A DNA stretch of 64,000 nt from the NCBI RefSeq assembly GCF_014196335.1, contig NZ_JACIDM010000001.1, positions 310,001 to 374,000 on the forward strand, in the 5' to 3' direction. How positions within the stretch are numbered: position 1 is the stretch's first letter; each line of letters begins with the position of its first letter. Source of the stretch: Brevundimonas lenta. GTDB taxonomy: Bacteria; Pseudomonadota; Alphaproteobacteria; Caulobacterales; Caulobacteraceae. Made by a program: the position numbers and the translations under genes. Positions 17,206 to 26,496 of the stretch are shown here, piece by piece. The notes under the pieces are model-generated. The model was not told the origin of the DNA and made no database searches. It saw only the letters and a program-made list of their open reading frames with translations.

Positions 17206-17859
17206 TCAGTCCGGGCCGAACGCCGCCCGGATCGCCTGAACCCCCGCCAGTCCGCACGCGCCCGAGCCGATGAGCTCGCGCGCGTTTTTCGTATCGATCC
17301 CGCCCAGCGCATAGACCGGGCAGGGGGCGGCGGCGACCAGTTGGCTGAAGCGCTGCAGCCCCAGGGCGGGCCTGGCCGCCGAAGCACCGCCGGCGGGGAA
17401 GACCGGGGACAGCACCGCTGCGTCGAGGTGGGCCGCCTGTTCCAGCGCCTCCGCCGTGTGCACGGCGCCGGTGATGCGCCAGTCCGGCCGGGCGGCTGCG
17501 AGCGAGGCGGCCTGACCTAGGACCCGCTCAGGCAGGTGGACGCCGTCGGCGCCGACCGCCTCGGCGATCTCGGCGTCCAGGCCGATCAACAGCAGGACGT
17601 CGCGGCCCGTCGTGGCCTCGCGCAGGCGCAGGGCCGTGTCGCGGGCGTCAGCCGCTCCGAAATGGCGGTAGACGACGCCGGAGCCTACCGGCAGACGCGC
17701 CGCCGTCTCCCACGGGCGGGACGTGCGTTCGGGGTCGGTGAAGAACAGCAGCGGCGGCAGGGCCGGGCCGGGTCGTCCGGCGATGCGGCTGACTTTGGCG
17801 GCGTCGCGGGCTAGACCGCTGGCGACCTCCCACAGGATTCCGGCGTCCGGGCTGATCAT
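17206..17859 (-). CDS. Thiamine phosphate synthase-like protein (ThiE/TenI family)
   Basis: A 217-aa TIM-barrel protein of the ThiE/TenI superfamily. The sequence shows LPPLLFFTDPERTSRPWETA near residue 32, the VVYRHFGAADA and DVLLLIGLDAEIAEAVGADG region, GVHLPE, the SPVFPAGGASAARPALG phosphate-loop region and YALGGIDTKNARELIGSGAC. The canonical ThiE substrate-binding residues are only partly kept, as in TenI-type members, so thiamine phosphate synthesis is not certain. No other thiamine genes are nearby. Its ATG overlaps the ATG of the divergent PLP-binding protein by two bases, so promoters of both genes must lie within the opposing reading frames. Confidence 0.75.
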   Translation of the reverse strand: MISPDAGILWEVASGLARDAAKVSRIAGRPGPALPPLLFFTDPERTSRPWETAARLPVGSGVVYRHFGAADARDTALRLREATTGRDVLLLIGLDAEIAEAVGADGVHLPERVLGQAASLAAARPDWRITGAVHTAEALEQAAHLDAAVLSPVFPAGGASAARPALGLQRFSQLVAAAPCPVYALGGIDTKNARELIGSGACGLAGVQAIRAAFGPD

Positions 17860-18535
17860 GACGACCTCTTCCCCCGATACAGCCGTCGCGTCCAGCTTCG
17901 AGGCCGTGCGCCGCCGGATCGCCCGGGCGTGCCGGATCGCCGGGCGGGATGCGTCCGGCGTGGTGCTGACCGCGGTGACCAAGACCCAGCCCGATGAAGC
18001 GCTCGCCGCGGCGCTGACGGCGGGGCAGCGGGTGTTCGGCGAGAACCGGGTGCAGGAGGCCGAGGCGCACTGGGCGACCCGACGCGACACGCCGGGGCTG
18101 GAGTTGCGCCTGATTGGGCCGCTGCAGACCAACAAGGCGGTCGAGGCGGTGGCGCTGTTCGATGTCATCGAGACGCTGGACCGGCCGAAACTGGCCGATG
18201 CGCTGGCGGCTGCGTCGACGAAGACCGGGCGGGCGCCGCGGGTGCTGGTGCAGGTCAATACCGGAGCGGAGCCGCAGAAGGCCGGGACGCTGCCGGAGGA
18301 GGCGGACGATATGATCGCCCATGCCCGCTCGCTGGGCCTGAACGTCGAGGGGCTGATGTGCATTCCGCCGGTCGAGGAGGCCCCCGGGCCCCATTTCGCC
18401 CTGCTGCGGAAGATCGCCCGCCGGAACGGCCTGTCGGTGCTGTCGATGGGGATGAGCGGCGACTACGAGACCGCGATCCGTTTCGGCGCGACCCATGTGC
18501 GGATCGGATCGGCGCTGTTCGGGGAACGAAATTGA
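17858..18535 (+). CDS. YggS family pyridoxal phosphate-dependent protein
   Basis: A 225-aa PLP-binding protein of the YggS/PROSC family, which buffers PLP and affects amino-acid and keto-acid homeostasis. Family features are the VVLTAVTKTQP strand carrying the PLP lysine, FGENRVQEAEAHW, the LRLIGPLQTNKA motif, RVLVQVNTG, and the C-terminal LSMGMSGDYETAIRFGATHV with RIGSALFGER, the phosphate-binding end. Length and order match the family exactly. It starts at the ATG 17858, overlapping the divergent ThiE-like start. The response regulator gene follows 87 bp downstream in the same direction, and the two may be co-transcribed. Confidence 0.92.
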   Translation: MTTSSPDTAVASSFEAVRRRIARACRIAGRDASGVVLTAVTKTQPDEALAAALTAGQRVFGENRVQEAEAHWATRRDTPGLELRLIGPLQTNKAVEAVALFDVIETLDRPKLADALAAASTKTGRAPRVLVQVNTGAEPQKAGTLPEEADDMIAHARSLGLNVEGLMCIPPVEEAPGPHFALLRKIARRNGLSVLSMGMSGDYETAIRFGATHVRIGSALFGERN

Positions 18536-18622
18536 CCCGAAACGCCCTCTATGGACTGAAAACCGCTTCGCTGAGGGTCGCCGCCCTTGGCGGATGGGCC
18601 AAGCCTCGCCATTCTTGAAGAC

Positions 18623-19309
18623 ATGCCCACCCCCAAGACGATCCTCATCATCGACGACGACGACGACCTTCGCGAAGCGTTGGCCGAGCAATTGGCGCTG
18701 CACGAGGCCTTCCGGCCGGTCCAGGCCTCGACCGCCGCCGAAGGCGTCCGGATGGGGCGCGAGGTGCGGGCCGATCTGATCCTGCTGGACGTCGACCTGC
18801 CCGACATGGACGGCCGCGAGGCCTGCCGGCTGCTGCGCAAGGACGGGGTCTCGACCCCGATCATCATGCTGACGGGCCAGACGTCGGACTCCGACACCGT
18901 GCTAGGGCTGGAGTCGGGGGCCAACGACTACGTCACCAAGCCCTTCCGCTTCGCTGTGCTGCTGGCCCGTATCCGGGCCCATCTGCGCAGCCACGAGCAG
19001 TCCGAGGACGCCGTCTTCCGCATCGGGCCCTACGAGTTCCGTCCGGCGGCCAAGGTGCTGGTCGACGACAAGGGCAAGAAGGTCCGGCTGACGGAGAAGG
19101 AAACCAACATCCTGAAGTACCTCTATCGCGCCGGGGCCAAGGCCGTGTCGCGCGAGGAGCTGCTGACCGAGGTGTGGGGCTACAACGCCGGCGTCACCAC
19201 CCACACGCTGGAAACCCACATCTACCGCCTGCGCCAGAAGATCGAGCCCGAGCCCGGTCAGGCGCGGCTGCTGCTGACCGACGCGGGCGGCTACCGGCTG
19301 CAGCCGTAG
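18623..19309 (+). CDS. cenR: OmpR-family response regulator, CenR-like
   Basis: A 228-aa two-domain transcription factor. The receiver domain starts TILIIDDDDDLREALAEQL with the acidic pocket at residues 11-13, the phosphoacceptor Asp56 in LILLDVDLPDMDG, and Lys in NDYVTKPF. The C-terminal winged helix has RLTEKETNILKYLYRAG, VSREELLTEVWGY and TTHTLETHIYRLRQKIE. No histidine kinase gene is adjacent, so it is an orphan. In Caulobacter the essential orphan regulator CenR, which acts in cell-envelope integrity, is encoded in the same origin-proximal neighbourhood near the parAB, leuS and NtrZ genes. Sequence and context support CenR orthology, but I infer rather than prove it. I chose the ATG at 18623 because the receiver motif follows directly. 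Confidence 0.82.
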   Translation: MPTPKTILIIDDDDDLREALAEQLALHEAFRPVQASTAAEGVRMGREVRADLILLDVDLPDMDGREACRLLRKDGVSTPIIMLTGQTSDSDTVLGLESGANDYVTKPFRFAVLLARIRAHLRSHEQSEDAVFRIGPYEFRPAAKVLVDDKGKKVRLTEKETNILKYLYRAGAKAVSREELLTEVWGYNAGVTTHTLETHIYRLRQKIEPEPGQARLLLTDAGGYRLQP

Positions 19310-19312
19310 GGC

Positions 19313-20509
19313 TCAGGCCTCGGCGATGGCGGGCTTCGCGGCCCGCCGCTCCATCGACAGACTAAGAACCGCCAGGCCCAGCGCGGCCAGGGGGACGGCG
19401 GCCGAGATCATCGGCACCGCGGCGATCCCGGCGGCGCTGGCGATCACCGCGCCGCCCAGCCAGGCCCCGAAGGCGTTGCCGAGGTTGAAGGCGGCGATGT
19501 TCAGGCTGGAGGCCAGGCCCTGACCTGCGCCGCCGGCCTGCTGGAGCACGCGCAGTTGAAGCGGGGCGACGGTCGAGAAGGCGGCGGCGCCGAGCAGGAA
19601 GGTGGCGACGATCGCGCCGATGCGGTCATGGAAGGCGAAGCCCGAGGCGAACATGACCACGGTCAGCGCCGCCAGGGTGCCGAGCAGGGCCGGGGCGAGG
19701 CGTTTGTCGGCCAGCTTGCCGCCCAGCAGGTTGCCGCCGACCAGGCCCGCGCCGAAGACCAGCAGGATCGGCGAGACGGCGGCTTCCGACCAGCCGGAGA
19801 TCTCCGTCAGGATCGGCTGGATGTAGGTGAAGATGGCGAAGACGCCGCCGAAGCCGAGCACGGTCATGGCCAGGCCGAGCAGAACCTGCGGGCGCTTCAA
19901 TACGGCGAACTCGTCGCGCAGGCGGCCGAGCGGTTCGGCGGTCTTAGTCGCCGGAACCAGCGCCGCGAGGACGACCAGGGCCAGCACGCCGATGGCGGTG
20001 ACGGCGAGGAAGGTCGAGCGCCAGCCGAACTGCAGGCCCAGCCAGGCGCCGAAGGGCACGCCCAACAGGGTGGCCAGGGTCAGGCCGGTGAACATGATGG
20101 CGATGGCCGAGGCCTTCTTCTCCGGCGCCACCAGCGTCGTGGCGACGACCGCGCCGACGCCGAAGAAGGTGCCGTGGGCCAGGGCGGTGAGGATCCGCGC
20201 CGCCATCAGCAGCTCGTAGGTCGGCGCGAGCGCACAGGCGAGATTGCCGAGGGTGAAGATGCCCATGAGCACCAGCAGGGTCGTCTTCTTCGGCAGTCTG
20301 CGGGTGGCGATGGTCAGCAGCGGCGCGCCGACGAAGACGCCGAGCGCATAGCCGGTCATCAGCAGGCCGGCGGCGGGCACGGAGACGCCTAGATCGCCCG
20401 AGACCTGCAGCAGCAGGCCCATGATGACGAACTCGGTGACGCCGATGCCGAAGGCGCCGACGGTCAGGGCGTAGAGGGCGAGCGGGGTGCGGGAGGCGGT
20501 GCGGGTCAT
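19313..20509 (-). CDS. MFS transporter, DHA1 family (AraJ/sugar or drug efflux type)
   Basis: A 398-aa inner-membrane transporter with twelve predicted helices. It starts MTRTASRTPLALYALTVGAF and continues with GIGVTEFVIMGLLLQVSGDL, the opening found in AraJ/SotB-type efflux proteins. The loop motif RRLPKKTTLLVLMGIF is the cytoplasmic segment between helices 2 and 3. ILTALAHGTFFGVGAVVAT lies in helix 4-5. The substrate cannot be told from sequence; members export arabinose, purine ribosides or drugs. It is divergent from a LysR regulator with only 76 bp between them, a layout typical of a transporter controlled by that regulator. The 3' end lies four bases from the end of the response regulator gene. 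Confidence 0.85.
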   Translation of the reverse strand: MTRTASRTPLALYALTVGAFGIGVTEFVIMGLLLQVSGDLGVSVPAAGLLMTGYALGVFVGAPLLTIATRRLPKKTTLLVLMGIFTLGNLACALAPTYELLMAARILTALAHGTFFGVGAVVATTLVAPEKKASAIAIMFTGLTLATLLGVPFGAWLGLQFGWRSTFLAVTAIGVLALVVLAALVPATKTAEPLGRLRDEFAVLKRPQVLLGLAMTVLGFGGVFAIFTYIQPILTEISGWSEAAVSPILLVFGAGLVGGNLLGGKLADKRLAPALLGTLAALTVVMFASGFAFHDRIGAIVATFLLGAAAFSTVAPLQLRVLQQAGGAGQGLASSLNIAAFNLGNAFGAWLGGAVIASAAGIAAVPMISAAVPLAALGLAVLSLSMERRAAKPAIAEA

Positions 20510-20585
20510 GGCGGCCGAGATGGCGGCCGGGACGTCCGCGCACTAGATGTCACGGACGACCTGCATCTGTGAGTTCAAATCAACG

Positions 20586-21491
20586 ATGGCCCGACTGGAT
20601 CTGAACCGCTCCGGCGAGATGGAGGTTTTCGTCCGCGTGGTGGCGCTGGGCGGGCTGTCGGCGGCGGCGCGGTCGTTGCGGATGACGCCGTCGGCGGTCA
20701 GCAAGCTGGTGTCGCGGCTGGAGGCGCGGCTGGGCGCGCGGCTGATCAACCGGTCGACGCGCAGCCTGACGCTGACGCCCGAAGGGCAGGATTTCCATGA
20801 CAAGGCCGTGCGGGTCTTGGCCGATATCGACGAGGCGGAGCGGTCGGTGGCGACCACGGCGACGCCGCGTGGGCGGGTGCGGGTCAATTCCAGCGTGCCG
20901 TTCGGCGTGCACCGACTGATCCCGCTCGTTCCGGTCTTCACCGCCCGCTACCCCGAGGTGGCGCTGGACCTGGTGCTGACCGACCAGGTGGTGAACCTGA
21001 TGGACGAGCGCGCCGACGTGGCTATTCGGGTCGGTCCGATGCCGGCGTCGCAACTGATGGCCCGCAAACTGGTCGAGACCCGGATGACGGTGGTGGCCAG
21101 TCCCGACTACCTGGCCCGGCGCGGTACGCCGGAGACGCTGGACGACCTGGCCGCCCATGACCTGATCGGCTTCAACTTCAGCCGCAGTCTGGACGGCTGG
21201 CCGTTCGTGACGGCGGAGGGGCAGCGGATCACACGGCCGGTGACGGGACGGGCCACGGCCGGGGACGGCGAGACCGCCCGCGGGCTGGCGCTGGCCGGTC
21301 AGGGGCTGGCGCGGCTGTCGCTGTTCCACATCGGGCCGGACCTGGAGGCCGGACGGCTGGTTCAGGTGCTGGAGGCCTTCAATCCGGGCGACATCGAGGA
21401 GACCCGCGCCGTCTATGTCGGCCACGGCGGGCGGCTGCCGTCGCGCGTGCGGGTGTTCCTCGACTTCCTGGCGGAAGAGGTGCGGTTCTAG
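20586..21491 (+). CDS. LysR family transcriptional regulator
   Basis: A 301-aa LysR-type regulator. The N-terminal helix-turn-helix runs MEVFVRVVALGGLSAAARSL then RMTPSAVSKLVSRLEARLGA, followed by RLINRSTRSLTLTPEGQDF. The C-terminal effector-binding domain begins about residue 95 with VRVNSSVPFGVHRLIPLVPV. Similarity is to the group of LysR proteins that usually sit beside a transporter or oxidoreductase. It is divergent from the MFS gene, so it probably controls it. I chose the ATG at 20586; an in-frame ATG at 20547 adds an unconvincing leader. The stop overlaps the end of the convergent exonuclease III gene by four bases. Confidence 0.9.
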   Translation: MARLDLNRSGEMEVFVRVVALGGLSAAARSLRMTPSAVSKLVSRLEARLGARLINRSTRSLTLTPEGQDFHDKAVRVLADIDEAERSVATTATPRGRVRVNSSVPFGVHRLIPLVPVFTARYPEVALDLVLTDQVVNLMDERADVAIRVGPMPASQLMARKLVETRMTVVASPDYLARRGTPETLDDLAAHDLIGFNFSRSLDGWPFVTAEGQRITRPVTGRATAGDGETARGLALAGQGLARLSLFHIGPDLEAGRLVQVLEAFNPGDIEETRAVYVGHGGRLPSRVRVFLDFLAEEVRF

Positions 21492-22279
21492 ACGTCCAGA
21501 TCCATGCTGACGGGGGCGTGGTCGCTGGGCTGTTCCCAGGCGCGGACGTCGTCGTGGATGCGGGCCGTGCCGGCCTTCACCGCCGGGGTCAGGCCGGGCG
21601 AGGTCCACAGGTGGTCGAGGCGCAGGCCGCGGTTCGACTTGCGGAAGTCGGCGGCGCGGTAGCTCCACCAGCTCGCCAGCTTCTGCGGTTCGGGGATCTG
21701 GTCGCGCAGCACGTCGGAGAAGCCGCCGGCGGCCTGGAGACGGCGCAGGGTCTCGACCTCCAGCGGCGTGTGGCTGACGATCTTCGACATGTAGCGGTGG
21801 TTCCAGACGTCGTTCTCGCCCGGCGCGATATTGAAGTCGCCGGCCAGCACGAGCGGGCGCTGCCTGTCGCGGTTCGACATCTCGGCGGTCAGGCGCTCGT
21901 AGAAGTCCAGCTTGTGGTCGAACTTGGGGTTCACCGCGCGATCGGCGACGTCGCCGCCGGCGGGGATGTAGAAATTCTGGATCTCGACGCCGTCGACCAT
22001 GACGCCGACGCAGCGGGCGTGGCGTTCGCGGCAGACGTCCAGCGCCGGGGCCTCGGTGATCGGCTTGCGGCTGGCGATGGCGACGCCGTGCCAGCCCTTC
22101 TGTCCGCCGATCTTCAGGTGCGGCAGGCCCATCGCCTCGAAGGCGGCCCGGGGGAACTGGTCCTCCAGGCATTTGATCTCCTGCAGGCACAGGACGTCGG
22201 TCCCGCTCTCGGCGACGAAGCGGGCGACCTGGTCCACGCGCAGGCGGACCGAGTTGATGTTCCAGGTGGTGATGCGCAT
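21488..22279 (-). CDS. xth: Exodeoxyribonuclease III (AP endonuclease, Xth family)
   Basis: Mg-dependent AP endonuclease and 3'-5' exonuclease for base-excision repair. The 263-aa protein begins MRITTWNINSVRLRVDQVAR. It has the LCLQEIKC metal-binding glutamate, the GWHGVAIASRKPI segment, the catalytic GDFNIAPGENDVWNH core and the final LDHLWTS and PSDHAPVSMDL histidine motif. The order and length match the family. I placed the start at ATG 22279; an in-frame ATG at 22318 would add a 13-residue leader that family members lack. The upstream side carries a terminator for lolA, so xth has its own promoter, which I cannot locate. Confidence 0.93.
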   Translation of the reverse strand: MRITTWNINSVRLRVDQVARFVAESGTDVLCLQEIKCLEDQFPRAAFEAMGLPHLKIGGQKGWHGVAIASRKPITEAPALDVCRERHARCVGVMVDGVEIQNFYIPAGGDVADRAVNPKFDHKLDFYERLTAEMSNRDRQRPLVLAGDFNIAPGENDVWNHRYMSKIVSHTPLEVETLRRLQAAGGFSDVLRDQIPEPQKLASWWSYRAADFRKSNRGLRLDHLWTSPGLTPAVKAGTARIHDDVRAWEQPSDHAPVSMDLDV

Positions 22280-22316
22280 GGGGAGGGGGTCTAGCATCCC
22301 GGGCCCGCCGCCCAAC

Positions 22317-22348
22317 AAAAAAGCGCCCGATCCGGGGGGATCGGGCGC
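22317..22348 (-). terminator. Rho-independent terminator downstream of lolA
   Basis: An 11-bp perfect stem: GCGCCCGATCC at 22323-22333 and GGATCGGGCGC at 22338-22348, with loop GGGG. On the minus strand it is followed by six T residues (plus-strand A-run 22317-22322). It therefore ends minus-strand transcripts from lolA. The rest of 22280-22515 is a 236-bp gap with no recognisable gene. Confidence 0.88.
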
Positions 22349-22515
22349 CGGAAGGTTCGTCTCTCTCGCCGCCGGGAAGGGGATGAAATCCGTAGCGGGT
22401 CAGACCGGCTCCCGCCGATCTGTGGCGAAAGTGCCACGCGATCTGAAAAATGTCAAACCGCGGTTCGGCAAGGCCGGGTCGTGGCGATACGGCAACGCTT
22501 CCCCTGAGAGGCGAC

Positions 22516-23154
22516 CTAGTCGTTGCGGCCGCTGCGACGCTCGGTCGGATCGCGCAGCTGGAACAGGCTGGCGGCGAGGCCCGAGGCGGGCTCGAGCGTG
22601 GTCAGGCGGGTGGTCGTGCGCGCGCCCTGGGCGTCGGTGATGGTCCATTCGTGCAGCCGGACCGGGTCGCCGGCGAAGGACAGGATGACCGAGCCGTCGT
22701 TCGGACGGCGGGCGTCGCGGGCGGTGATGGCGAAGGCGCCGGACTGCATGCGGGTGACGCGGTCGATGCGGACGCCCTGGTCGAAGCGGACGTTGCGGGC
22801 CAGGAAGGTCGACAGCGGCGTGGCGCCGAGCGGCACCTGGCGGAAGACGTTCAGGCGCGGGTCGTAGCGCTTCACGTTGTTGCCGTCCGAGACGACGATC
22901 AGGCCGGCCGGGGTGGTGTACTCGAAGCGCATCTTGCCCGGGCGCTGCAGATAGAAGCGGCCCTCGCGGCGCTGCTGGCCCGAGATTTCGGTGAACGTGC
23001 CCTGGGCCGAGGTCAGGCCCTGGAGATAGGTCTGGGCGCGGGCCAGGGTGGCGCGGTCCTCGGCCGACAGGGCCGCTTGGGCGTGCGCCGGCAGGGCGGC
23101 GATCGCGGCGACGGCGGCGGATCCGAGCGCAAAGGCGCGGCGTGAGACGGTCAT
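22516..23154 (-). CDS. lolA: Outer-membrane lipoprotein carrier protein LolA
   Basis: Periplasmic chaperone that ferries lipoproteins from LolCDE to the outer membrane. The 212-aa precursor has a signal region MTVSRRAFALGSAAVAAIAA with a twin-arginine-like SRRAF motif, then AHAQAALSAED. The mature part carries the family strands AQGTFTEISGQQRREGRFYL, QRPGKMRFEYTTPAGLIVVS and DGNNVKRYDP. AFAITARDARRPNDGSVILSF comes next. The usual LolB acceptor is not in the window. It ends at 22516 and a strong terminator lies 168 bases further down. Family and length agree well. Confidence 0.9.
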   Translation of the reverse strand: MTVSRRAFALGSAAVAAIAALPAHAQAALSAEDRATLARAQTYLQGLTSAQGTFTEISGQQRREGRFYLQRPGKMRFEYTTPAGLIVVSDGNNVKRYDPRLNVFRQVPLGATPLSTFLARNVRFDQGVRIDRVTRMQSGAFAITARDARRPNDGSVILSFAGDPVRLHEWTITDAQGARTTTRLTTLEPASGLAASLFQLRDPTERRSGRND

Positions 23155-23351
23155 TCAGGCTTCTCCCGTTCGGGATGGTTGTCGATCATGCCGTCATGCC
23201 GGCGCGGTCTGTCAGGGGCGTGACGCGAGCCAGACCATATTCCGGCGCTCCGATGAAGCCCTGTTCAGCTTTATCGGGCCGACGGCGCCAGGCGAAACGC
23301 CTCCGATGGTGGAGCGTTGCCCGGAATCGGCCGGATCGGCACGATGTCGGG

Positions 23352-23981
23352 ATGAGCGTCGATCCCGAACTTCTGGCCATCTGGATCCGCGGCTGGGCCG
23401 TGACCCGAGGCGTACAGGCTCCGGTGCGGGACGACGGGGCCTGGCGTGTCGATGTCGGCCAGCCGGACCAGATCGCCCGCTATGTTTATGCTGATCCGGG
23501 GGAGGCCTTGCGGAGCCGGGCTACGGCGATCCGGGTACCCCACGTATTTCTGAAAGTCTGCGCCGGCGCGGACGTGGTTCGGCCATTTCTGGACGAGCGA
23601 TGGGCGGTGCAGCCGCCGGGCTTCATGATGACGCTAGCCGGAACCATGGGGCCGCCCGAAGATGCGCCGGCGGGGTACAGGCTCGAACTCGAGCCCGGTC
23701 CTGTCTCCTTCGCCCGCTTCCTGACCGGCGATGGCGAAGAGGCGGCCTGCGGGCGGGTGGCGGTGGTCGAGGAGCGCATCATTTTCGATCGCATTCTCAC
23801 AGCGCCGGAGCATGGCCGTCGTGGTCTCGGCAGCCGGCTGATGCGCATCCTCGAGACCGTCGGGCGCGAGCGCGGCGGGCGCGATGGCGTGCTGGTGGCG
23901 ACCGAGGCCGGGCGGGCGCTCTACGAGCGACTCGGTTGGGAGCTGCACGCCCCCTACACCACCGCGGTCATTCCGGGCTGA
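23352..23981 (+). CDS. GNAT family N-acetyltransferase
   Basis: A 209-aa protein with a C-terminal GNAT fold. The acetyl-CoA-binding region reads VVEERIIFDRILTAPEHGRR followed by GLGSRLMRILETVG (the RxxGxG/A pyrophosphate loop), and the last motif LYERLGWELHAPY is typical of the family. The first half, from ELLAIWIRGWAVTRG, is variable and may bind the substrate; I cannot tell which amine is acetylated. I chose the ATG at 23352. An in-frame ATG at 23142 would extend across the lolA start region and looks like read-through. It converges on ftsK with six bases between their ends. Confidence 0.8.
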   Translation: MSVDPELLAIWIRGWAVTRGVQAPVRDDGAWRVDVGQPDQIARYVYADPGEALRSRATAIRVPHVFLKVCAGADVVRPFLDERWAVQPPGFMMTLAGTMGPPEDAPAGYRLELEPGPVSFARFLTGDGEEAACGRVAVVEERIIFDRILTAPEHGRRGLGSRLMRILETVGRERGGRDGVLVATEAGRALYERLGWELHAPYTTAVIPG

Positions 23982-23987
23982 CCCGGA

Positions 23988-26378
23988 TCAACCCATCGGG
24001 GGCGGACCGGCGAGGACGTCGCGCTTGCCGGCGTGGTTGGCCGGGCTGACGACGCCCTCCTGCTCCATGCGCTCGATCAGGGAGGCGGCGCGGTTGTAGC
24101 CGATCTGCAGACGGCGCTGGACGTAGCTGGTCGAGGCCTTGCGGTCGCGGGTGACCACGGCGACGGCGCGGTCGTAGAGGTCGTCGCCCGAGCCGCCGTT
24201 CCCGCCGTCGTCGCCGAAGGCGTTGTCGCCGTCGCCGTCCGGATCGTCGGTGATCAGGTCGAGGTAGTCGGGCTCGGCCTGGGACTTCAGGTGATTGCAG
24301 ACGGCCTCGACTTCCTTGTCGTCCACGAACGGGCCGTGCAGGCGGGTGATGCGGCCGCCGCCGGCCATGTAGAGCATGTCGCCCTGGCCCAGCAGCTGCT
24401 CGCCGCCCTGCTCGCCGAGGATGGTGCGGCTGTCGATCTTGGAGGTGACCTGGAAGGAGATCCGGGTCGGGAAGTTCGCCTTGATGGTGCCGGTGATAAC
24501 GTCCACCGACGGACGCTGCGTGGCCATGATCAGGTGGATGCCGGCGGCGCGGGCCATCTGGGCCAGGCGTTGCACGGCGCCTTCGACGTCCTTGCCGGCG
24601 ACCAGCATCAGGTCGGCCATCTCGTCCATGACCACGACCAGATAGGGCATGGGCTCGGGGCGGATCTTCTCGGACTCGTAGACGGGGCGGCCCTGCTCGT
24701 CGAAGCCGGTCTGGACGGTGCGTTCGAAATGCTCGCCCTTCTCGATCGCGGCGCGGGCGCGGTCGTTGTAGCTGGCGATGTTGCGCACGCCGAGCTTGGA
24801 CATGCGGCGGTAGCGGTCCTCCATCTCGCGCACGGTCCACTTCAGCGCGACGACGGCCTTCTTGGGATCGGTGACGACCGGGGCCAGCAGGTGCGGGATG
24901 CCGTCGTAGACGCTGAGCTCCAGCATCTTCGGGTCGATCATGATGAAGCGGCACTGCTCGGGCGTCAGCTTGTACAGGATCGACAGGATCATGGCGTTGA
25001 CCCCGACCGACTTGCCCGAGCCGGTGGTGCCGGCGATCAGCAGGTGGGGCATGCGCGCCAGGTCGGCGACATAGGGCTCGCCGCCGATGGTCTCGCCCAG
25101 CGCCAGCGGCAGCAGGTGCGAGGGCTTGTCGTATTCGGTCGAGGCCAGCAGGTCGCGCAGATAGACGGTCTCGCGCTTGGCGTTGGGCAGTTCGATGCCG
25201 ATGGCGTTACGGCCCTGGACTACGGAGATGCGGCAGGCGCGGGCGGACATGGAGCGGGCGATGTCGTCCGACAGGGCGACGACGCGGCCGTGCTTCACGC
25301 CGGGAGCCGGGACCAGTTCGTACAGGGTGACGACCGGGCCGGGGCGGATCTGGTCGATGACGCCGCGGACGCCGAACTCCTGCAGCACGCCTTCCAGCAT
25401 CTTGGCGTTCTGCTTCAGCGCTTCCTCGTCGACCGAGGCGACGCGCTTGACCGGCTTGGACAGCATGCCGAGCGGCGGCAGGTCGAAGCCGCCGGTGGAC
25501 GGACGGGCGAAGTCGAAGGCGACCTGGGCGTCGTCGACCTCACGCTTCGAGGCCTTGGGGGCCTTGGTGGCGGCGACTTTCGGTTCGGGCGCGGAACGGG
25601 CGGGCGTGGGCGCGGCGACGGGCTCCTCCCACGGCGGGGTCTCGTCGGCGGCGTCGAGGCCGATGGGGGCGTAGTCCTCGAGCTCGGGCTCGGGCGCCGG
25701 GCGGACGCGCGGCGGAGCCTTGGCGCGGGCGGGCGGGGTCGGCGGGGCGGCGGCGCGACGGCGGCGGTTGCGGCTCCAGGCCATGGTCTCGCCGATGTCG
25801 GAGAAGCGCAGCCCGATGGCGTAGCCGATGCCCCACAGGGCCAGCGGCAGGAACATGACGCCGGCGATGATCGCGGCGCCGGGGATGCGCATCGCCGTGC
25901 AGGCCATACGGATCAGGCCGACGATGGCGTCGCCCCACAGACCGCCCAGACCGGCGGCCAGCGGCCAGGCGGCGGGCGGGGCGAGGGCCGAGAGCGCGGC
26001 GGACAGGGCCAGCACGCCGCCGGTCGCCGACAGGGCCTTCACCGACGTGGGCTTGAGGCGCTGCTGGATGGCGTCGCCGATGGCGCCGGCCAGGCCGAAG
26101 GCGATCAGCAGCAGGCAGGCCGGCCAGGCGGCGAGGCCCAGCGACTGCATCAGCAGGTCGGCGAACAGGGCGCCGTTGGCGCCGAGCCAGTTGGACGGCG
26201 CGGCGGTGGAGGCGGCGTTCAGGCTGGGATCGGCCGGATTCCACGACGCCAGGGCGACCACGAGCAGGGCGGCGAGCAGGGCCTGCAGCACGCCGCGGAA
26301 GCGGACCACAAAGGGCGCGCCCCACAGGATGCGGGTGCTGATCCAGACACGCTGGCCGATGGCTGCGGCGGCGGACAT
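23988..26378 (-). CDS. ftsK: DNA translocase FtsK
   Basis: Septal DNA pump that clears and resolves chromosomes and helps divisome assembly. The protein is 796 aa from the ATG at 26378; the open frame continues upstream, but family N-termini start close to here. The first 200 residues hold several membrane helices ([17 protein letters not shown] onward). A proline- and alanine-rich linker (residues about 205-305) follows, then the motor with Walker A GTTGSGKS near residues 450-457, and the gamma winged helix [20 protein letters not shown], which reads KOPS. The C-terminus ends [12 protein letters not shown]. lolA and xth follow further down, a conserved neighbourhood in Caulobacterales. Confidence 0.95.
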   Translation of the reverse strand: MSAAAAIGQRVWISTRILWGAPFVVRFRGVLQALLAALLVVALASWNPADPSLNAASTAAPSNWLGANGALFADLLMQSLGLAAWPACLLLIAFGLAGAIGDAIQQRLKPTSVKALSATGGVLALSAALSALAPPAAWPLAAGLGGLWGDAIVGLIRMACTAMRIPGAAIIAGVMFLPLALWGIGYAIGLRFSDIGETMAWSRNRRRRAAAPPTPPARAKAPPRVRPAPEPELEDYAPIGLDAADETPPWEEPVAAPTPARSAPEPKVAATKAPKASKREVDDAQVAFDFARPSTGGFDLPPLGMLSKPVKRVASVDEEALKQNAKMLEGVLQEFGVRGVIDQIRPGPVVTLYELVPAPGVKHGRVVALSDDIARSMSARACRISVVQGRNAIGIELPNAKRETVYLRDLLASTEYDKPSHLLPLALGETIGGEPYVADLARMPHLLIAGTTGSGKSVGVNAMILSILYKLTPEQCRFIMIDPKMLELSVYDGIPHLLAPVVTDPKKAVVALKWTVREMEDRYRRMSKLGVRNIASYNDRARAAIEKGEHFERTVQTGFDEQGRPVYESEKIRPEPMPYLVVVMDEMADLMLVAGKDVEGAVQRLAQMARAAGIHLIMATQRPSVDVITGTIKANFPTRISFQVTSKIDSRTILGEQGGEQLLGQGDMLYMAGGGRITRLHGPFVDDKEVEAVCNHLKSQAEPDYLDLITDDPDGDGDNAFGDDGGNGGSGDDLYDRAVAVVTRDRKASTSYVQRRLQIGYNRAASLIERMEQEGVVSPANHAGKRDVLAGPPPMG

Positions 26379-26496
26379 GCGGGCGGAACTCCGGGAAGGC
26401 GATATCGGCGGCCAGTATCGCGCGCGCGTGGTTAAGGGGGCATTTACCAGCTGCGCCGTGGCTGGACGGTGCGCGGCGGACGCGCGAGACAGGGGC

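Noticed and set aside
22383-22515. Short basic open frame in the xth-lolA gap
   Set aside because: No convincing start with a ribosome site and no recognisable protein; the region is best explained as the lolA 3' leader and terminator.
24033-26435. 800-codon open frame on the plus strand opposite ftsK
   Set aside because: It is an antisense shadow of a high-GC gene: its product is Gly/Val/Asp-rich with no family motif, while the minus strand carries clear FtsK motifs. Similar long frames at 3622-5817 and 5888-9283 on the minus strand were rejected on the same basis.
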